A stretch of 64,000 nt of DNA from Mercurialis annua (lineage: Eukaryota > Streptophyta > Magnoliopsida > Malpighiales > Euphorbiaceae). This document shows positions 50,785 through 61,141 of the stretch, one piece after another. Position numbers and translations under genes: made by a program. Under the pieces are notes generated by a model. It worked only from the letters and a program-made list of their open reading frames with translations. It was not told the DNA's origin and searched no databases. Within the stretch, counting starts at the first letter, position 1. Every line of letters begins with the position of its first letter. Location of the stretch: the NCBI RefSeq assembly GCF_937616625.2, contig NC_065574.1, positions 10,046,501 through 10,110,500 of the forward strand, in the 5' to 3' direction.

Positions 50785-52000
50785 TTTTGCAATAGAAAGG
50801 AAAGTATACAAAGAAGGAAGTGAAATGCTGTCAAATTTAGAGACGAAAAATGTCTTATTTACGTGAGCTTCAAATCATATTGGGATATAGAGTGAACGAT
50901 TTAGTTCAATAAAGAAAATAATTGTAATTCTAAGTGGTGAAATTTTAAAAATCCAAATTAGTAAATTTCACATTAAAATTTTGTTTTTATTTTATATATT
51001 TAAAAATATAGATGGCGGGAAGATAGATATTTTAATATAAGGCTTAATCAAAAAAAAATTCATTTTTTCGATCTTTTTCATTTATAGTTTAAACTTTTAA
51101 AATCGTCAATTTCAGCTCATTTTTCAATTTTCAGCTTCAATTTTGACCATTTATTTATATCATAGTAAAAAAGTTTCAAAGATGTCTTTTATGTTTGGAA
51201 TTCTTAATAGTATAAAGGCAAATATGCACAATATGAAGGATTTATTTTAATTTTTTCCATTATAATTTGCACAAATGGCTACAATTGAATCCGAAAATTG
51301 AAAAATTGGCTAAAATTGACAGATTCGAAAGTTTGAGTTATAAAAAAATAAAATATTATTATATGATTAATTCTTTATTTAATTTTCCTTTATAAAAAGT
51401 TATATAATCTATTATGTTTATGGCCTAGTAGAGGTGGTCGTAATTTAACTAAAGCTTTATCATATCTGGTTCATTTAATTTCATTTCTTGAAATTTTCGG
51501 GATGGTTTGTCATATGCGAGGCAACGAGTTATTCATTTACAAGAAATAATAGTTTATTATAATGAACAAATTTTATCACGTGTTCTGCCTGAAATTTGTC
51601 ACAACAATACTATTGTGACAAATTTTGTAACAAATTTTATTGGTGAAGGAAAAACTCATCATATAAATATATTATGGCAAAATAAATTATTTGTCACCAT
51701 AAATTTATTTGTGATAAAACCCATAAATAATAATTTTTTTTTTCTTAAATTGTGTGATAAAGGAAAAACGGACAACTCTATTTAGATGAAGGGAGTATAC
51801 ATATTCTTTACAATCCATTTTATATTATATTTTTGCACTTCTGCAGGGCTGTATATATACGCATATAAGGTCTTCTACAAACGGATGTAAAAATATAGGA
51901 GAATAACATAATACAATCTCGACAGATCACTATTTTCATACGAAATGACATTTGTACTTCTATATCCGGATCTAACATTTAAAATAGATTTTTTATGATG
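50785..52000. other. Copy F 3' flank and spacer
   Basis: 3' UTR then AT-rich spacer. Positions 51550-51750 contain an inverted phrase around TTTGTCACAACAATACTATTGTGACAAA, probably another decayed foldback element. Confidence 0.45.
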
Positions 52001-52244
52001 GAAAAAAAAAAGCCAAATTTTTACGACTTGTTGCAATTTTAATCAACCCTTTTAATTTTTATAATGATAGGCAAATTGCATTTGTTTTTACAATAATAGC
52101 CAAATTAGTGGCCAAACTTGCAACTAAAAAATCCCAAGTTTGGCTATTATTGCAACAAAAAAATGCAATTTGGTTATTATTATAAAAATTAAAAAATTTG
52201 ATTTAAGTTTCAACAAGTCATAAAGGTTTCGCCTTTTTTGCCAT
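52001..52244. mobile_element. Foldback MITE, family 3, second copy
   Basis: Arms AAAAGCCAAATTTTTACGACTT and its partner GTCATAAAGG...CGCCTTTTTTGCC, with an internal palindrome around CCAAACTTGCAACT. Related to 29556-29801; the target duplication is not clear. Confidence 0.65.
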
Positions 52245-52335
52245 TAAATATACATAATATTAATGCTACTAAAGACTTAATTTGCCTATTTAATATATAA
52301 AATTAAAACAGGTTGCTAGACGCATCTCCTACATT

Positions 52336-52423
52336 GAGAAATTATTAGGTATACTATGTCTACCACGTCATGCGTCGACTAAACCACTTACGTGGTAGAC
52401 TCGGTCAAGCTAAAAATTTCTCC
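52336..52423. mobile_element. Miniature 88-bp member of family 2
   Basis: GAGAAATTATTAGGTATACTA ... AAGCTAAAAATTTCTCC, flanked by perfect TCCTACATT repeats (52327-52335 and 52424-52432). It keeps only the outer arms (GTCTACCACGT inverted) and lacks the interior of the larger copies. Confidence 0.8.
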
Positions 52424-52940
52424 TCCTACATTATATTGTTATATAGCCCAACTCACTTAAAGAATTACTTGAATAAACCTACTAGTCTCTTGTCGTATTT
52501 TAAAGACTTCTGAAAGATATACATCTGAAAACGAATTTGAATATTAAGAATTTGTTTTTAGGAAAATCAGTTGTTTCCCATAGACGGCGCCAAAGAATCA
52601 GGTAAAAGATCGTCATATCTTTTGCGTCGCTCCGAGCTCCTTTTCCTTTGGGTGGCTCCATAATAAACTTGACATATGATGAATTCCGAGTTATATCCTA
52701 TAAGACAAATAAGGTTAGATACAAGAAAAAATAAAATTGCTATAGTAATATGTTGATTTGTCTTATATAAAAACTTGTTGATTTAACTTCCTTGTATATT
52801 AGTAGTGTCAGATTTTAGAATATAACATGGTCATGTGAGATTTTATTATATTCCATCAAAAATATTATTATAAATTAAAAGTTTTGATTAATATTGCCCC
52901 ATAAAAATTTAAATTTATTTTTCTATTTAAGTCTAAGCCT

Positions 52941-53165
52941 AATGGCGAAAAAAGCCAAATTTTTGCGACTTGTTGCAATTTAAACTAAACTTTTAAATTT
53001 TTATAATAATAAATAAATTTATTTTTTTTGTTGCAATAATAGATAATTGGTGACCAAACTTGCAACAAAAAAATCCAAGTTTGGCTGTTATTACAATAAA
53101 AAAAACAATTTGGCTATTATTATAAAAAATTAAAAGTGGTTTGAATTTTTTTTCGCCGTTAAACC
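52941..53165. mobile_element. Foldback MITE, family 3, third copy
   Basis: AATGGCGAAAAAAGCCAAATTT at the left, TTTTTTTTCGCCGTTAAA at the right, and the shared centre CCAAACTTGCAACAAAAA. Confidence 0.65.
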
Positions 53166-55210
53166 GTAAATAAGTCTTTTGCATAAACCTGCAAGTAAAT
53201 CCTGCTGCTGGTTCTCCATATGGCAAATTCTTAATTACTAAATCAATTTTAAGCAAACCATATGATTCCCTGCCAAGTTCACGAACATACAATTAGCCAT
53301 AAGTGTAACTTCATTTTTGAGCAAATTATGATGACACCTTTCACATTTGATATAATTTATAATTTAATCTCTTTTATTTAAAAATCTAACGACATAGCCT
53401 CTTAATTTTATTTTTCTCAATAATTTATTCTTTCTATTCATTGTGGACGTTAGTCAAGAAAGTATATGGTCCCCCAATTGTCTTGTTATCAACAATTTCA
53501 TCCTGCACTTTTGTTTTTTTCAGCGATTTCGTCCCTCATATTTGAAAATTAATTTACCCCTAAATTTTTTGACTTCGTTGACTAGCACCAAAAATAAATG
53601 GAGGGACTAAACTGTTGACGGAAACAAAAGTGAGGGGCCATACAGTTTAGTTTTCAATCAAGAAGAATTAAAGTGTGAATTATATCAAATGTGAAGGATT
53701 TTATAGTTATTTGCTCTTCATTTTTCATGTATCATGTGTGTTTTAGGAAAATACTTTTTTAACGCAATGATGTATTAATACCTTTTTATAAATATAATGG
53801 ATTAATACCTAGTCTATATTAAATATGATATTACTTTTTTATTATATGTTAAAAAAATATGGTCAAAGTAAATAAAATCTAAGGATAGTTATTAGAAGAA
53901 AAAAAAAACCTAAAAGGTCGAATTCACTAAATTGCCAGTCACGTTTAAAAATTATAAAACATGTTTGGTCAAATTTTCTAACTCCCCCTCTATCAATTAC
54001 ATGTGTTAGTTGACTTAATCAAATGATCAAATTGTTAAAAGTTTCCATTTTAATTCTTGAGCTTATTTTTCTTTTAAATTAAAAATTCAAAAAAATTAAA
54101 AAACATTTATAATTATTATATAAAATCATAAATTATTTATAATAATTTAATTTATTAGGAGTTAATGTTTTTTTTAAAAAAATAGCAACCCCTTCTTTAA
54201 AAAATACAAAAAAAAACAATATATACATTAAGTATATTGTTAGTATAATCTCGGTATATTTGACCTTAGTAAAAATTTAACATTACTAATATAGTTTTAG
54301 TTTATTTAGTCCTTTGATAATTTTAATTTTTTAATTTTATACCAAATAAAACATTAATAAAAAAATTGATATGTAACTTATTTATTAATCAAACGTATAT
54401 TGATGACTTTTTTTTATGAAGGTATATTAATGACTTAATTATTTCATACCTCATATATTGATAAAACATACATTGACGGGTAAATATATATTGTACGAAT
54501 GATTTCTTTACTAATATTTTATTGGGTACAAAATATATAAGATAAAAATAAAACATACATTAACGAGTAATAAATAGGAAAAGAAATAAATTTTACCATT
54601 AATATTTTATTTGATACAAAATATATAAGATATGATGAAAGCATACATTGATGAGTAAAATTTATCTTGTACCTCGGTATACTCAAAGTTAATTTTTATT
54701 TGTTGGTATTTTTACTAAACAAAAAATTTATCTTGTATTTTATTAAAAAAGTCAACTCCTAATTTTATAAATATTTTTAATAACATTTTTAAACAATAAT
54801 ATATAATATGCTAATTTTAAACTAAAATAAAATAATAATAAATTATTTTTAAGATGTAGATAATTTTTTAAATTGGGAATAAAGAAAAAGTTGAGGGGTT
54901 AAAATAAATTTGATTTTGAATAATTGAATCTTTGACTAAATCAAGTAACACATTTAATTGATGGAGAGAGTATTAGTGATTTTGACCAAACATAAGAGGA
55001 ATTTTTTATATATTTTTCAAATGTGAGGAGGAACTTAATTAATTTGACCTTATCTTAAGAATTTTGGTAATTGTCCCAAAAATCTACTAATCTGATATTA
55101 TATAAAACTATATATTAAAAAATAAACATATAGGGTAGTCACTTATGATCTTTCCAAACTTAAATAACATGGCAGATTCTCATGCAAGCATAAACAGCAA
55201 TATCACACCT
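53166..55210. other. Intergenic, no gene seen
   Basis: AT-rich spacer before copy G. Positions 53465-53650 carry a loose inverted repeat ('tcctgcacttttgtttttt' against 'ggaaacaaaagtgagggg'). Positions 54200-54760 resemble the low-complexity tract at 30085. Confidence 0.4.
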
Positions 55211-55217
55211 TATAAAT
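55211..55217 (+). promoter_or_regulatory. TATA box of thionin-like copy G
   Basis: TATAAAT in CACACCTTATAAATTTC, 112 bases before the ATG. The ACCTTATAAAT block is shared with copy F. Confidence 0.6.
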
Positions 55218-55328
55218 TTCATGGGAGTGAAACTAAAAAACCATAACATAACTAGACAAAGAGAATAGGGTGGTGTTAGAAATTAAGTAAAATCACTAAC
55301 TCTGGCCAGATTTTATATTATACAAATA

Positions 55329-55937
55329 ATGGCAAGAGAGTTGAAAAGTTCAGTAGTTCTATTAATGATGGCAGTTGCTATGGTTATGTTAGTCACAGCA
55401 TATGATATAGATGATCCTACACCACCCCAACAATATCCGGCCCCGTCGCCGCCCCCTCCGCCGCCCCATCATCATCGTCACACTCGAAAACACTTATTGT
55501 GCAGTATGAAATGTGCCGAGCGTTGCCATGTGCCTAGCCGTCGATTACCGTTATGTATGAGCAAATGTATGCTCCGATGCCTGGCTAATTTACCAAACTC
55601 TGTTGAGGTTTCGAATTGTACTCTCGACTGTGCAAATTCTACCATCTCCGCACACTTTCATGGTATGTCTATTTGAATCACAATCTTGCTTATTTACTTG
55701 ATCTAATAATTTTTATTTTGGTAAATGTATTCAAGTTGAATATTTTTTATTTTTATTTTGATTTGTGAATTTATTTTTTGGCTGATTCTGAATTTAATAT
55801 TAAATATTTATATTGTTGCACAAATAAATTGTTTTTTGGCAGATGAGAAACAGTTGGAAAATGAAGAGGTCTTGCAAGAAGTTGGGGACTTAGTAGCTAT
55901 TTGTTGCGAGACCTGCAAGCAAAAGAACATGATTTAG
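55329..55937 (+). CDS. Thionin-like secreted peptide, copy G, with Pro/His linker
   Basis: Exons 55329-55662 and 55843-55937, phase-1 intron, 142 residues. The signal peptide is MARELKSSVVLLMM to about LVTA. A linker unlike that of any paralogue follows: a proline run then PPPHHHRHTRKH (about residues 43-54). The cysteine part has CSMKCAERC, CMSKCMLRC, CTLDC and exon-2 CCETC. C9 and C10 are missing, as in E and F, while exon 2 gains one cysteine next to C11, giving 11 in all. The odd number suggests a free thiol or a dimer, unless the extra one replaces a partner. The His-rich stretch could bind metal, which is inference. Frame and splice sites look sound. Confidence 0.86.
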
Positions 55938-56082
55938 TAATATCACAACAGAATTATTGTATTCAAAATGTCCTCAAAATCAAATTAATTAGCCTACAGA
56001 CCGAAAGGTTTATTTGATTTAGCTTTATACAGGTGAAATAAATGTCTCATTTTCTTGTGACAATTCAACTTACTTTTAATTA

Positions 56083-57303
56083 TATGTTTAATTCCTATAA
56101 AATACAAAACATTTGCGGATTTTTTCAGTCATAACCTAAACACTTTAAAAGTTAGTAGGATTAGGCCGTTTTAGCATATTCATTATCTTTATTTACCATT
56201 TATAAAATCGAACCGATTTTTTACCAACATATATGCCACGTCACTGCCAACTAAGCAAATTGCTAATGTGGCAACACTTCTAATCCAACCAAACCATTTG
56301 ACAAAACAAATAATAACCCAATCAAAATTAATCCAAATCTCTAAATCAAATTAATCGATAATATTATTATAAAATTTATATATATTTAAAAATAATTAAT
56401 ATTTCCTAATTCACTAATTTAAATTCTCAATTAATCTAATTAAATCTAATTAAACTTAAATTTAAATCAAATAAAGCAATTTAATGAATTTATTAAAATT
56501 AATTGAAAAATCTAATTATTTTAATTAAACCTGGTTTTCTCCCGAAAAAAAATTCATACCGAAATTTTTGACACCGCCATCATTCACTCCCGCCGCTGAC
56601 CTCTCGCACTCCCGACATCACTACGGGCACTGGCTACCGCTGCTCCTCTTTTTCAAAACGAACCTAGATTTGGGGGGTTTTTTTGGAGAAAATTAACGAA
56701 CCAGTTAAAGAAGACGATGCGTTTGTTTTCTCCATTGGAGATGACGATTTGGGTTAGTCTTCTCCATGACGAACCCAAAGTTTTGGGTTCTTCTTGGAGA
56801 AGACGATCAACGGTGGCTGGAGTGATGCCAGAGTTTAAGAAGCCGGTGATGAGAGTGAATGATGGCGGTGTTGAAAATTTATATAATAAATTTTATTTCG
56901 GAATAAAATAAGGTTTAATTAAATTAATTAGAATTTGAGATTAATTTTAATAAATTTATTTGATTTAAATATAGATTTAATTATCTTTAATTAAATTAAT
57001 GCTGATTTCAAATTAGTTAATTAGAAAATATTAATAATTTTTAACTTATATGAATTTTATAATAATAAAATTAATTAATTTAATTTAGATATTTGGTTTG
57101 ATTTTGGTCGGTTTATTATGTGGTTTGTATGTGGCTAGGTTTGATTAGGACATGGCAGACATTTTGATAAAAAAAACGGTTCGATTCAAGAAATTGGTAC
57201 AAAAGATAACGAATATGCTAAAACGGACTAATCTTGGCGAGTTTTAAAGATTTTGTTATAACTGATACAGGCCGCAACATTTGGTATTTTATTAGGATTA
57301 AAA
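56083..57303. mobile_element. Large foldback, Mutator-like element with GC-rich core
   Basis: Arms of roughly 450 bases. The left has ATTCCTATAAAATAC...GGCCGTTTTAGCATATTC, and the right has their complements (GAATATGCTAAAACGGAC...GTATTTTATTAGGAT). The GC-rich core 56570-56880 is itself partly palindromic (GACACCGCCATCATTCACTC against GAGTGAATGATGGCGGTG). It encodes no transposase. It starts about 150 bases after the copy G stop codon. Confidence 0.7.
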
Positions 57304-57389
57304 ACTGCAACTTCCTCTGTTTTGTTGCAAAAATTTATCATGTTCTTTATTTTGAATTCTGTTTTTCTTTATGGTTAGAATAATTTGGT

Positions 57390-58330
57390 ATCCATTATGA
57401 ACTGATTGAACTGCTCAAGCTTGAACTAACTTCTATGCAGGTAATGCTAACCACCCACTAAGCATAGTATTGACTCAAGATCTGTAAACTAATGTGCCAA
57501 AAGTTTTCATAGCAATTGATATGCTCAACTTGTCAGCTGAACATTAGAAAATGCTGCAAATGGAAAAAAAGAAGACGGAACTAAATAATAATGGAAAAAG
57601 GGCAGAAACAATGAAAAGTATAGAGAGCAAAAGATATGCAACAGAAAACAAAGATTTACATCCAATAATTTTTCTCATTAGACAAAATTATTCAGTCGCG
57701 GTAGGCCGTAACAATAATATGTATTTAAATTGAACAAGCATTTTTTACCCTGCAGAATTATCTTTTGGTACTAATTTGAGTAGTTTCTCTTATCTACTAT
57801 CTGTTCAAGCTATCGACATCGTTGAATGTATCTTCTGTGCAGGAAATCGTCAAACCATCCATTGGATGATTGAAACCGAACTCATCTTCAGCTGAGCTAA
57901 GTAAATCTCGGAATGAAGGCCGATTCAAGCATGATATTGGTACCACAAATCTCTTCTTTTGGAAATCACCAACGTACCCTGCTATCTATCCTTTCAGGAC
58001 ATGGCCTAAAGAACTCGATCAAGGATAATTTGGTGGCTGCCGAGAAGTAGAGAATCTGAAGTATTTTATGGCAATTTTTAAACCAATTATTAGTGTTGTG
58101 TTGGAGCATATAGCTAGCTCAACAAGCAGATAAGAAATCTTAAAGAAGCATCAGAACGTCATAAGAAGTCTTAAACAAGCATCAGAATGTCAGGAGTTGC
58201 ATAATCAGAAGAAACAGAAAATTTAAAAGACAAAAGAACAAACACTTGTGTAATATCTAACCTTTCAAAAAGAAAATCATGTACTAATTATAAATCAAAG
58301 ATACAATGACAGAATATAAATCACTACCAA
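57390..58330. repeat. Segmental duplication, unit 1 (partner 60530-61080)
   Basis: Shared ordered blocks: AACTGATTGAACTGCTCAAGC (57402) with AACTAATTGAACTACTTAAGC (60541); the phrase 'atgcaacagaaaac' (57638 and 60714); the SAUR remnant; and 'agcagataagaaatcttaaa' (58125 and 60963). The pieces keep their order, with insertions and deletions between them. Confidence 0.75.
57797..58020 (-). pseudogene. SAUR auxin-responsive pseudogene 1
   Basis: On the minus strand: SSSLGHVLKG, a TAG in place of the conserved Tyr of the KGY/H motif, [18 protein letters not shown], then [20 protein letters not shown] and [10 protein letters not shown] before a stop at 57797-57799. This is the core SAUR domain (small auxin-up RNA proteins, about 90-100 residues), lacking a start codon in reach and carrying the premature stop. 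It is dead unless rescued by an unseen start downstream of the stop. It lies 330 bases downstream of RING gene 1. Confidence 0.85.
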
Positions 58331-58348
58331 ACTAAACCCCTAAAACCT

Positions 58349-59080
58349 CTACTGTTCTACAGGCATCTCATAACGGCAAATCGGACAAGAGTGACTGTAC
58401 TTCTCCAGCCACTCCACAATGCAATCTTTATGGTACAAATGAGAACACGGCATCCGAATCACTTCAGTCCCTACAACGATCTCTTTTATACAGATTGTAC
58501 AGCTTTTCGACGAATCCGCAATATCCTTCAACACTACTCTCTCCAAATTTTCAATAGATGATTTCGTAGCAGTGCGCTTATTATTATTAAGAATATCCCC
58601 ATCTCCCATAGACTCCAACTCTGCCATTATTTCGTCTTCATCGCCGTCTTCATTCTGGTCGTCCCCGTTACATTCCCATCCTTCCCATTTGATCTCATAA
58701 ATATAAACTGCAATAGCATTGCCTGCTGAACTCAAATCACTCAAATCCATCTCGCTAATCATACGGCCAACTCTTGTCAGGATCCTATTTCGCATGTGCT
58801 GTGGAATGTTCCGACCATTCAAGATTTGCATCACATGCTCCGTTACCGCTTTCTGATTAGTATCAACTGAATGATTGATGGGAATATTAGTTAGGTTAGT
58901 TCCGGTTTGATGTAGTTGTCGTGGGGAAAGCCTAAGATCTCTGTTCTGGTGAGGTGGGTAGTAAAAATAGGTCCGAATAATATCGTAGAAGCAGAATTCA
59001 AGTGCGAGTGTGTTCGGATCGGCAACATATTCCTCGTATTGCATTTCGAAATCATAGTCAGTATCTATGATTGCAGCCAT
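58349..59080 (-). CDS. RING-H2 finger protein, probable E3 ubiquitin ligase 1
   Basis: Intronless, 243 residues. The N-terminal 190 residues have no recognised domain and include an acidic stretch near 140-155 (DDQNEDGDEDE). The C-end, residues 194-243, is a complete RING-H2: C-x2-C-x14-C-x-H-x2-H-x2-C-x11-C-x2-C, with CTIC, CSHLYHKDC and CPIC. RING-H2 proteins recruit an E2 and ubiquitinate substrates; the substrate is unknown. The protein ends RYEMPVEQ, much like RYEMPTDH in the second RING gene at 62988, so the two are related. A TATA box lies 60 bases upstream. Confidence 0.88.
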   Translation of the reverse strand: MAAIIDTDYDFEMQYEEYVADPNTLALEFCFYDIIRTYFYYPPHQNRDLRLSPRQLHQTGTNLTNIPINHSVDTNQKAVTEHVMQILNGRNIPQHMRNRILTRVGRMISEMDLSDLSSAGNAIAVYIYEIKWEGWECNGDDQNEDGDEDEIMAELESMGDGDILNNNKRTATKSSIENLERVVLKDIADSSKSCTICIKEIVVGTEVIRMPCSHLYHKDCIVEWLEKYSHSCPICRYEMPVEQ

Positions 59081-59140
59081 GCTTATAGAATCAAAGTATT
59101 GAATAGGGTTTATAATTATGAAAAAGGCTTTTGTTTGGGT

Positions 59141-59147
59141 ATTTATA
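59141..59147 (-). promoter_or_regulatory. TATA box of RING gene 1
   Basis: TATAAAT on the minus strand, about 60 bases before the ATG. Confidence 0.5.
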
Positions 59148-59382
59148 AGCTTTGGTGGGCGGTGTTGTCCTGTCTTAGTCCTACACGGAAACGGATTATT
59201 TATAATCCTACGAGTAGAAAACTACGACTGTAGATCACAGTTAGATTGTAGTTTGCTCAAAATCAAAGACTTGCCAACCCAGTTCTTACAAAACTTTTAC
59301 TTTCACATAAAGCAGCAAAATATTTGACTGTTTATGATGTCATTTGAAGTACTACTGTTTTCAATTACACATTGTTAACTGG

Positions 59383-59905
59383 GGGTGTGCCCTATTCGGG
59401 TTTAGCCGAATAACCGACTGAACCAAACTAAAATTCTAATTTAGTCCGGTTTTCGGTTTGGTTTTTATTTTTAAGAAGTTTGGTTAATTTGGTTCGATTT
59501 GGTTTTCGGTATGAAATTTTCGAATCAACCGAATCGACCAAAATAACCGAATTATATTTATACACAATATTACTTTTGTATTTTTTAAAAAATTAAAGTA
59601 TTTTTGTAAAAATATTTAAGATTTAGATACTAATTGCTCTGTTTATTAACTACAGATTAATACTAAAATTAATATTTTATTTTATTTTTAATAGTAAATA
59701 ATTAATTTTAATGAAATTCGGATATTCGGTTAACTAAAATAACTGACCGAACAGAAATATTATTTTGGGTTGGTTTAAGTTTGGTTTCAATATAGTTCAA
59801 TTCAGTTTTGGTTCGGTTATGGGAAAATTGTGGTATTACGGTTTTGGTTATTTCAGTTTCGGTTTGGTAAATATTTTATAAAAAAAATTATAAATTTAAA
59901 ATTGG
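59383..59905 (+). repeat. Dispersed GGGGTGTGCCC / AACCGAACC repeat copy
   Basis: Starts GGGGGTGTGCCCTATTCGGG and contains many CCGAATAACCGA and GGTTTTGGTT motifs in both directions. It is related to the copies near 190, 13186 and 40540. Confidence 0.5.
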
Positions 59906-60751
59906 TCAAAATTTTAAACATTAAAGTTATTTTTGAACTTTTTTCCTATTGCTATTCAGCAAGTTAACGGCAGTTTGTCAAAGTCATGGACGGAAGGGCT
60001 TTGTTGTCAAATCTGAAAAATAGGAGGGCTTATTTGTGCCCAAAAACATTTAAGAGTTGATATGTATTTTTGGGAAAACTTCAAAGGTCACCTTTTGCCA
60101 TATTTAATTACTCTAAGGTTAATCAAAGTCCCATATGCTCATATAGCTAGCTACATCTGGTTATTGCAAATCACTAAATAATTTATAATAATTTCCCATA
60201 AAAACAATTTATAACAAGAATTTATTAAATGAATGATATTATAGTGCTGAAACAAAATTAACAAACTATGCATAGTGCGGCATGAACTCAAAAATAAGCT
60301 TCAGTCTCCAACATCTCAAACCAAACCAATGTGGCATGAATGGTTAGTTTTTTTGTTGTGAATGCATATGTCAAGATGGATTATTCCCAATTTTTCCTTT
60401 ATCTCTTTATTTTAAATGATTTGATGATATATAAATTAAACATTTGATGATATATTTAATAAAAGCAACGGAAACATATGCGATGATCAATCTGAACGAA
60501 CAGAGGACTGCAATAAATCGATAAATTTGGCATGAATTATGAACTAATTGAACTACTTAAGCTTGAAAGTAACTTCTCTGCAGACTGCAGGATTTGATAA
60601 ATGAATCAGAATCGCAATCCGGTCATGATCATGATCATAGTTTACACAAGTATATTATCAAGCAAGTATGGAATCTATCATTCTATAGTATAAGTTCTTT
60701 AAATTTGTGATTATGCAACAGAAAACCAAGATTTACATCTGATATTTTTTC
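59906..60751. other. Spacer, no gene seen
   Basis: AT-rich sequence leading into the second unit of the segmental duplication (from about 60530). Confidence 0.45.
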
Positions 60752-60904
60752 TCATTCATATTCAGCAGCATAACAACAATAGGTATCTTCTCTGCAGGAA
60801 ATCGTAAAACCGCCCATTGGATGATTGAAACCGAACTCATCTTCAGCTAAGCTAAGTAAATCTTGGAATGAAGGCTGATTCAAGCATGTTATTGGTACCA
60901 CAAA
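60752..60904 (-). pseudogene. SAUR pseudogene 2 (C-terminal half)
   Basis: On the minus strand: [50 protein letters not shown] and a stop at 60752-60754. This is an open C-terminal half of a SAUR domain without the N-terminal half. Upstream of FVVP the sequence stops matching SAUR. It is better conserved than copy 1, but truncated. Confidence 0.85.
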
Positions 60905-61141
60905 CTAATATTATATAGCCAACCATGTTCTCTATGTTCAAACACAACATTCATGGCCTCCAAAGCAGATAAGAAATCTTAAACAAACATCAGAATAATG
61001 TCATAAGAAATCTTAAACAAGTTAATGATTTACTAATTACAAATCAAAAATACAATAAAAGAATATCAATCAATAAGTAATTTAAATTTATGTCAGTTTT
61101 CTGAAAACTAAAGAATTGTTTCTAAGGGATCAGTTCTTTGT

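Noticed and set aside
56717..56911. 64-codon frame in a GC-rich patch
   Set aside because: It sits inside the palindromic core of a foldback transposon.
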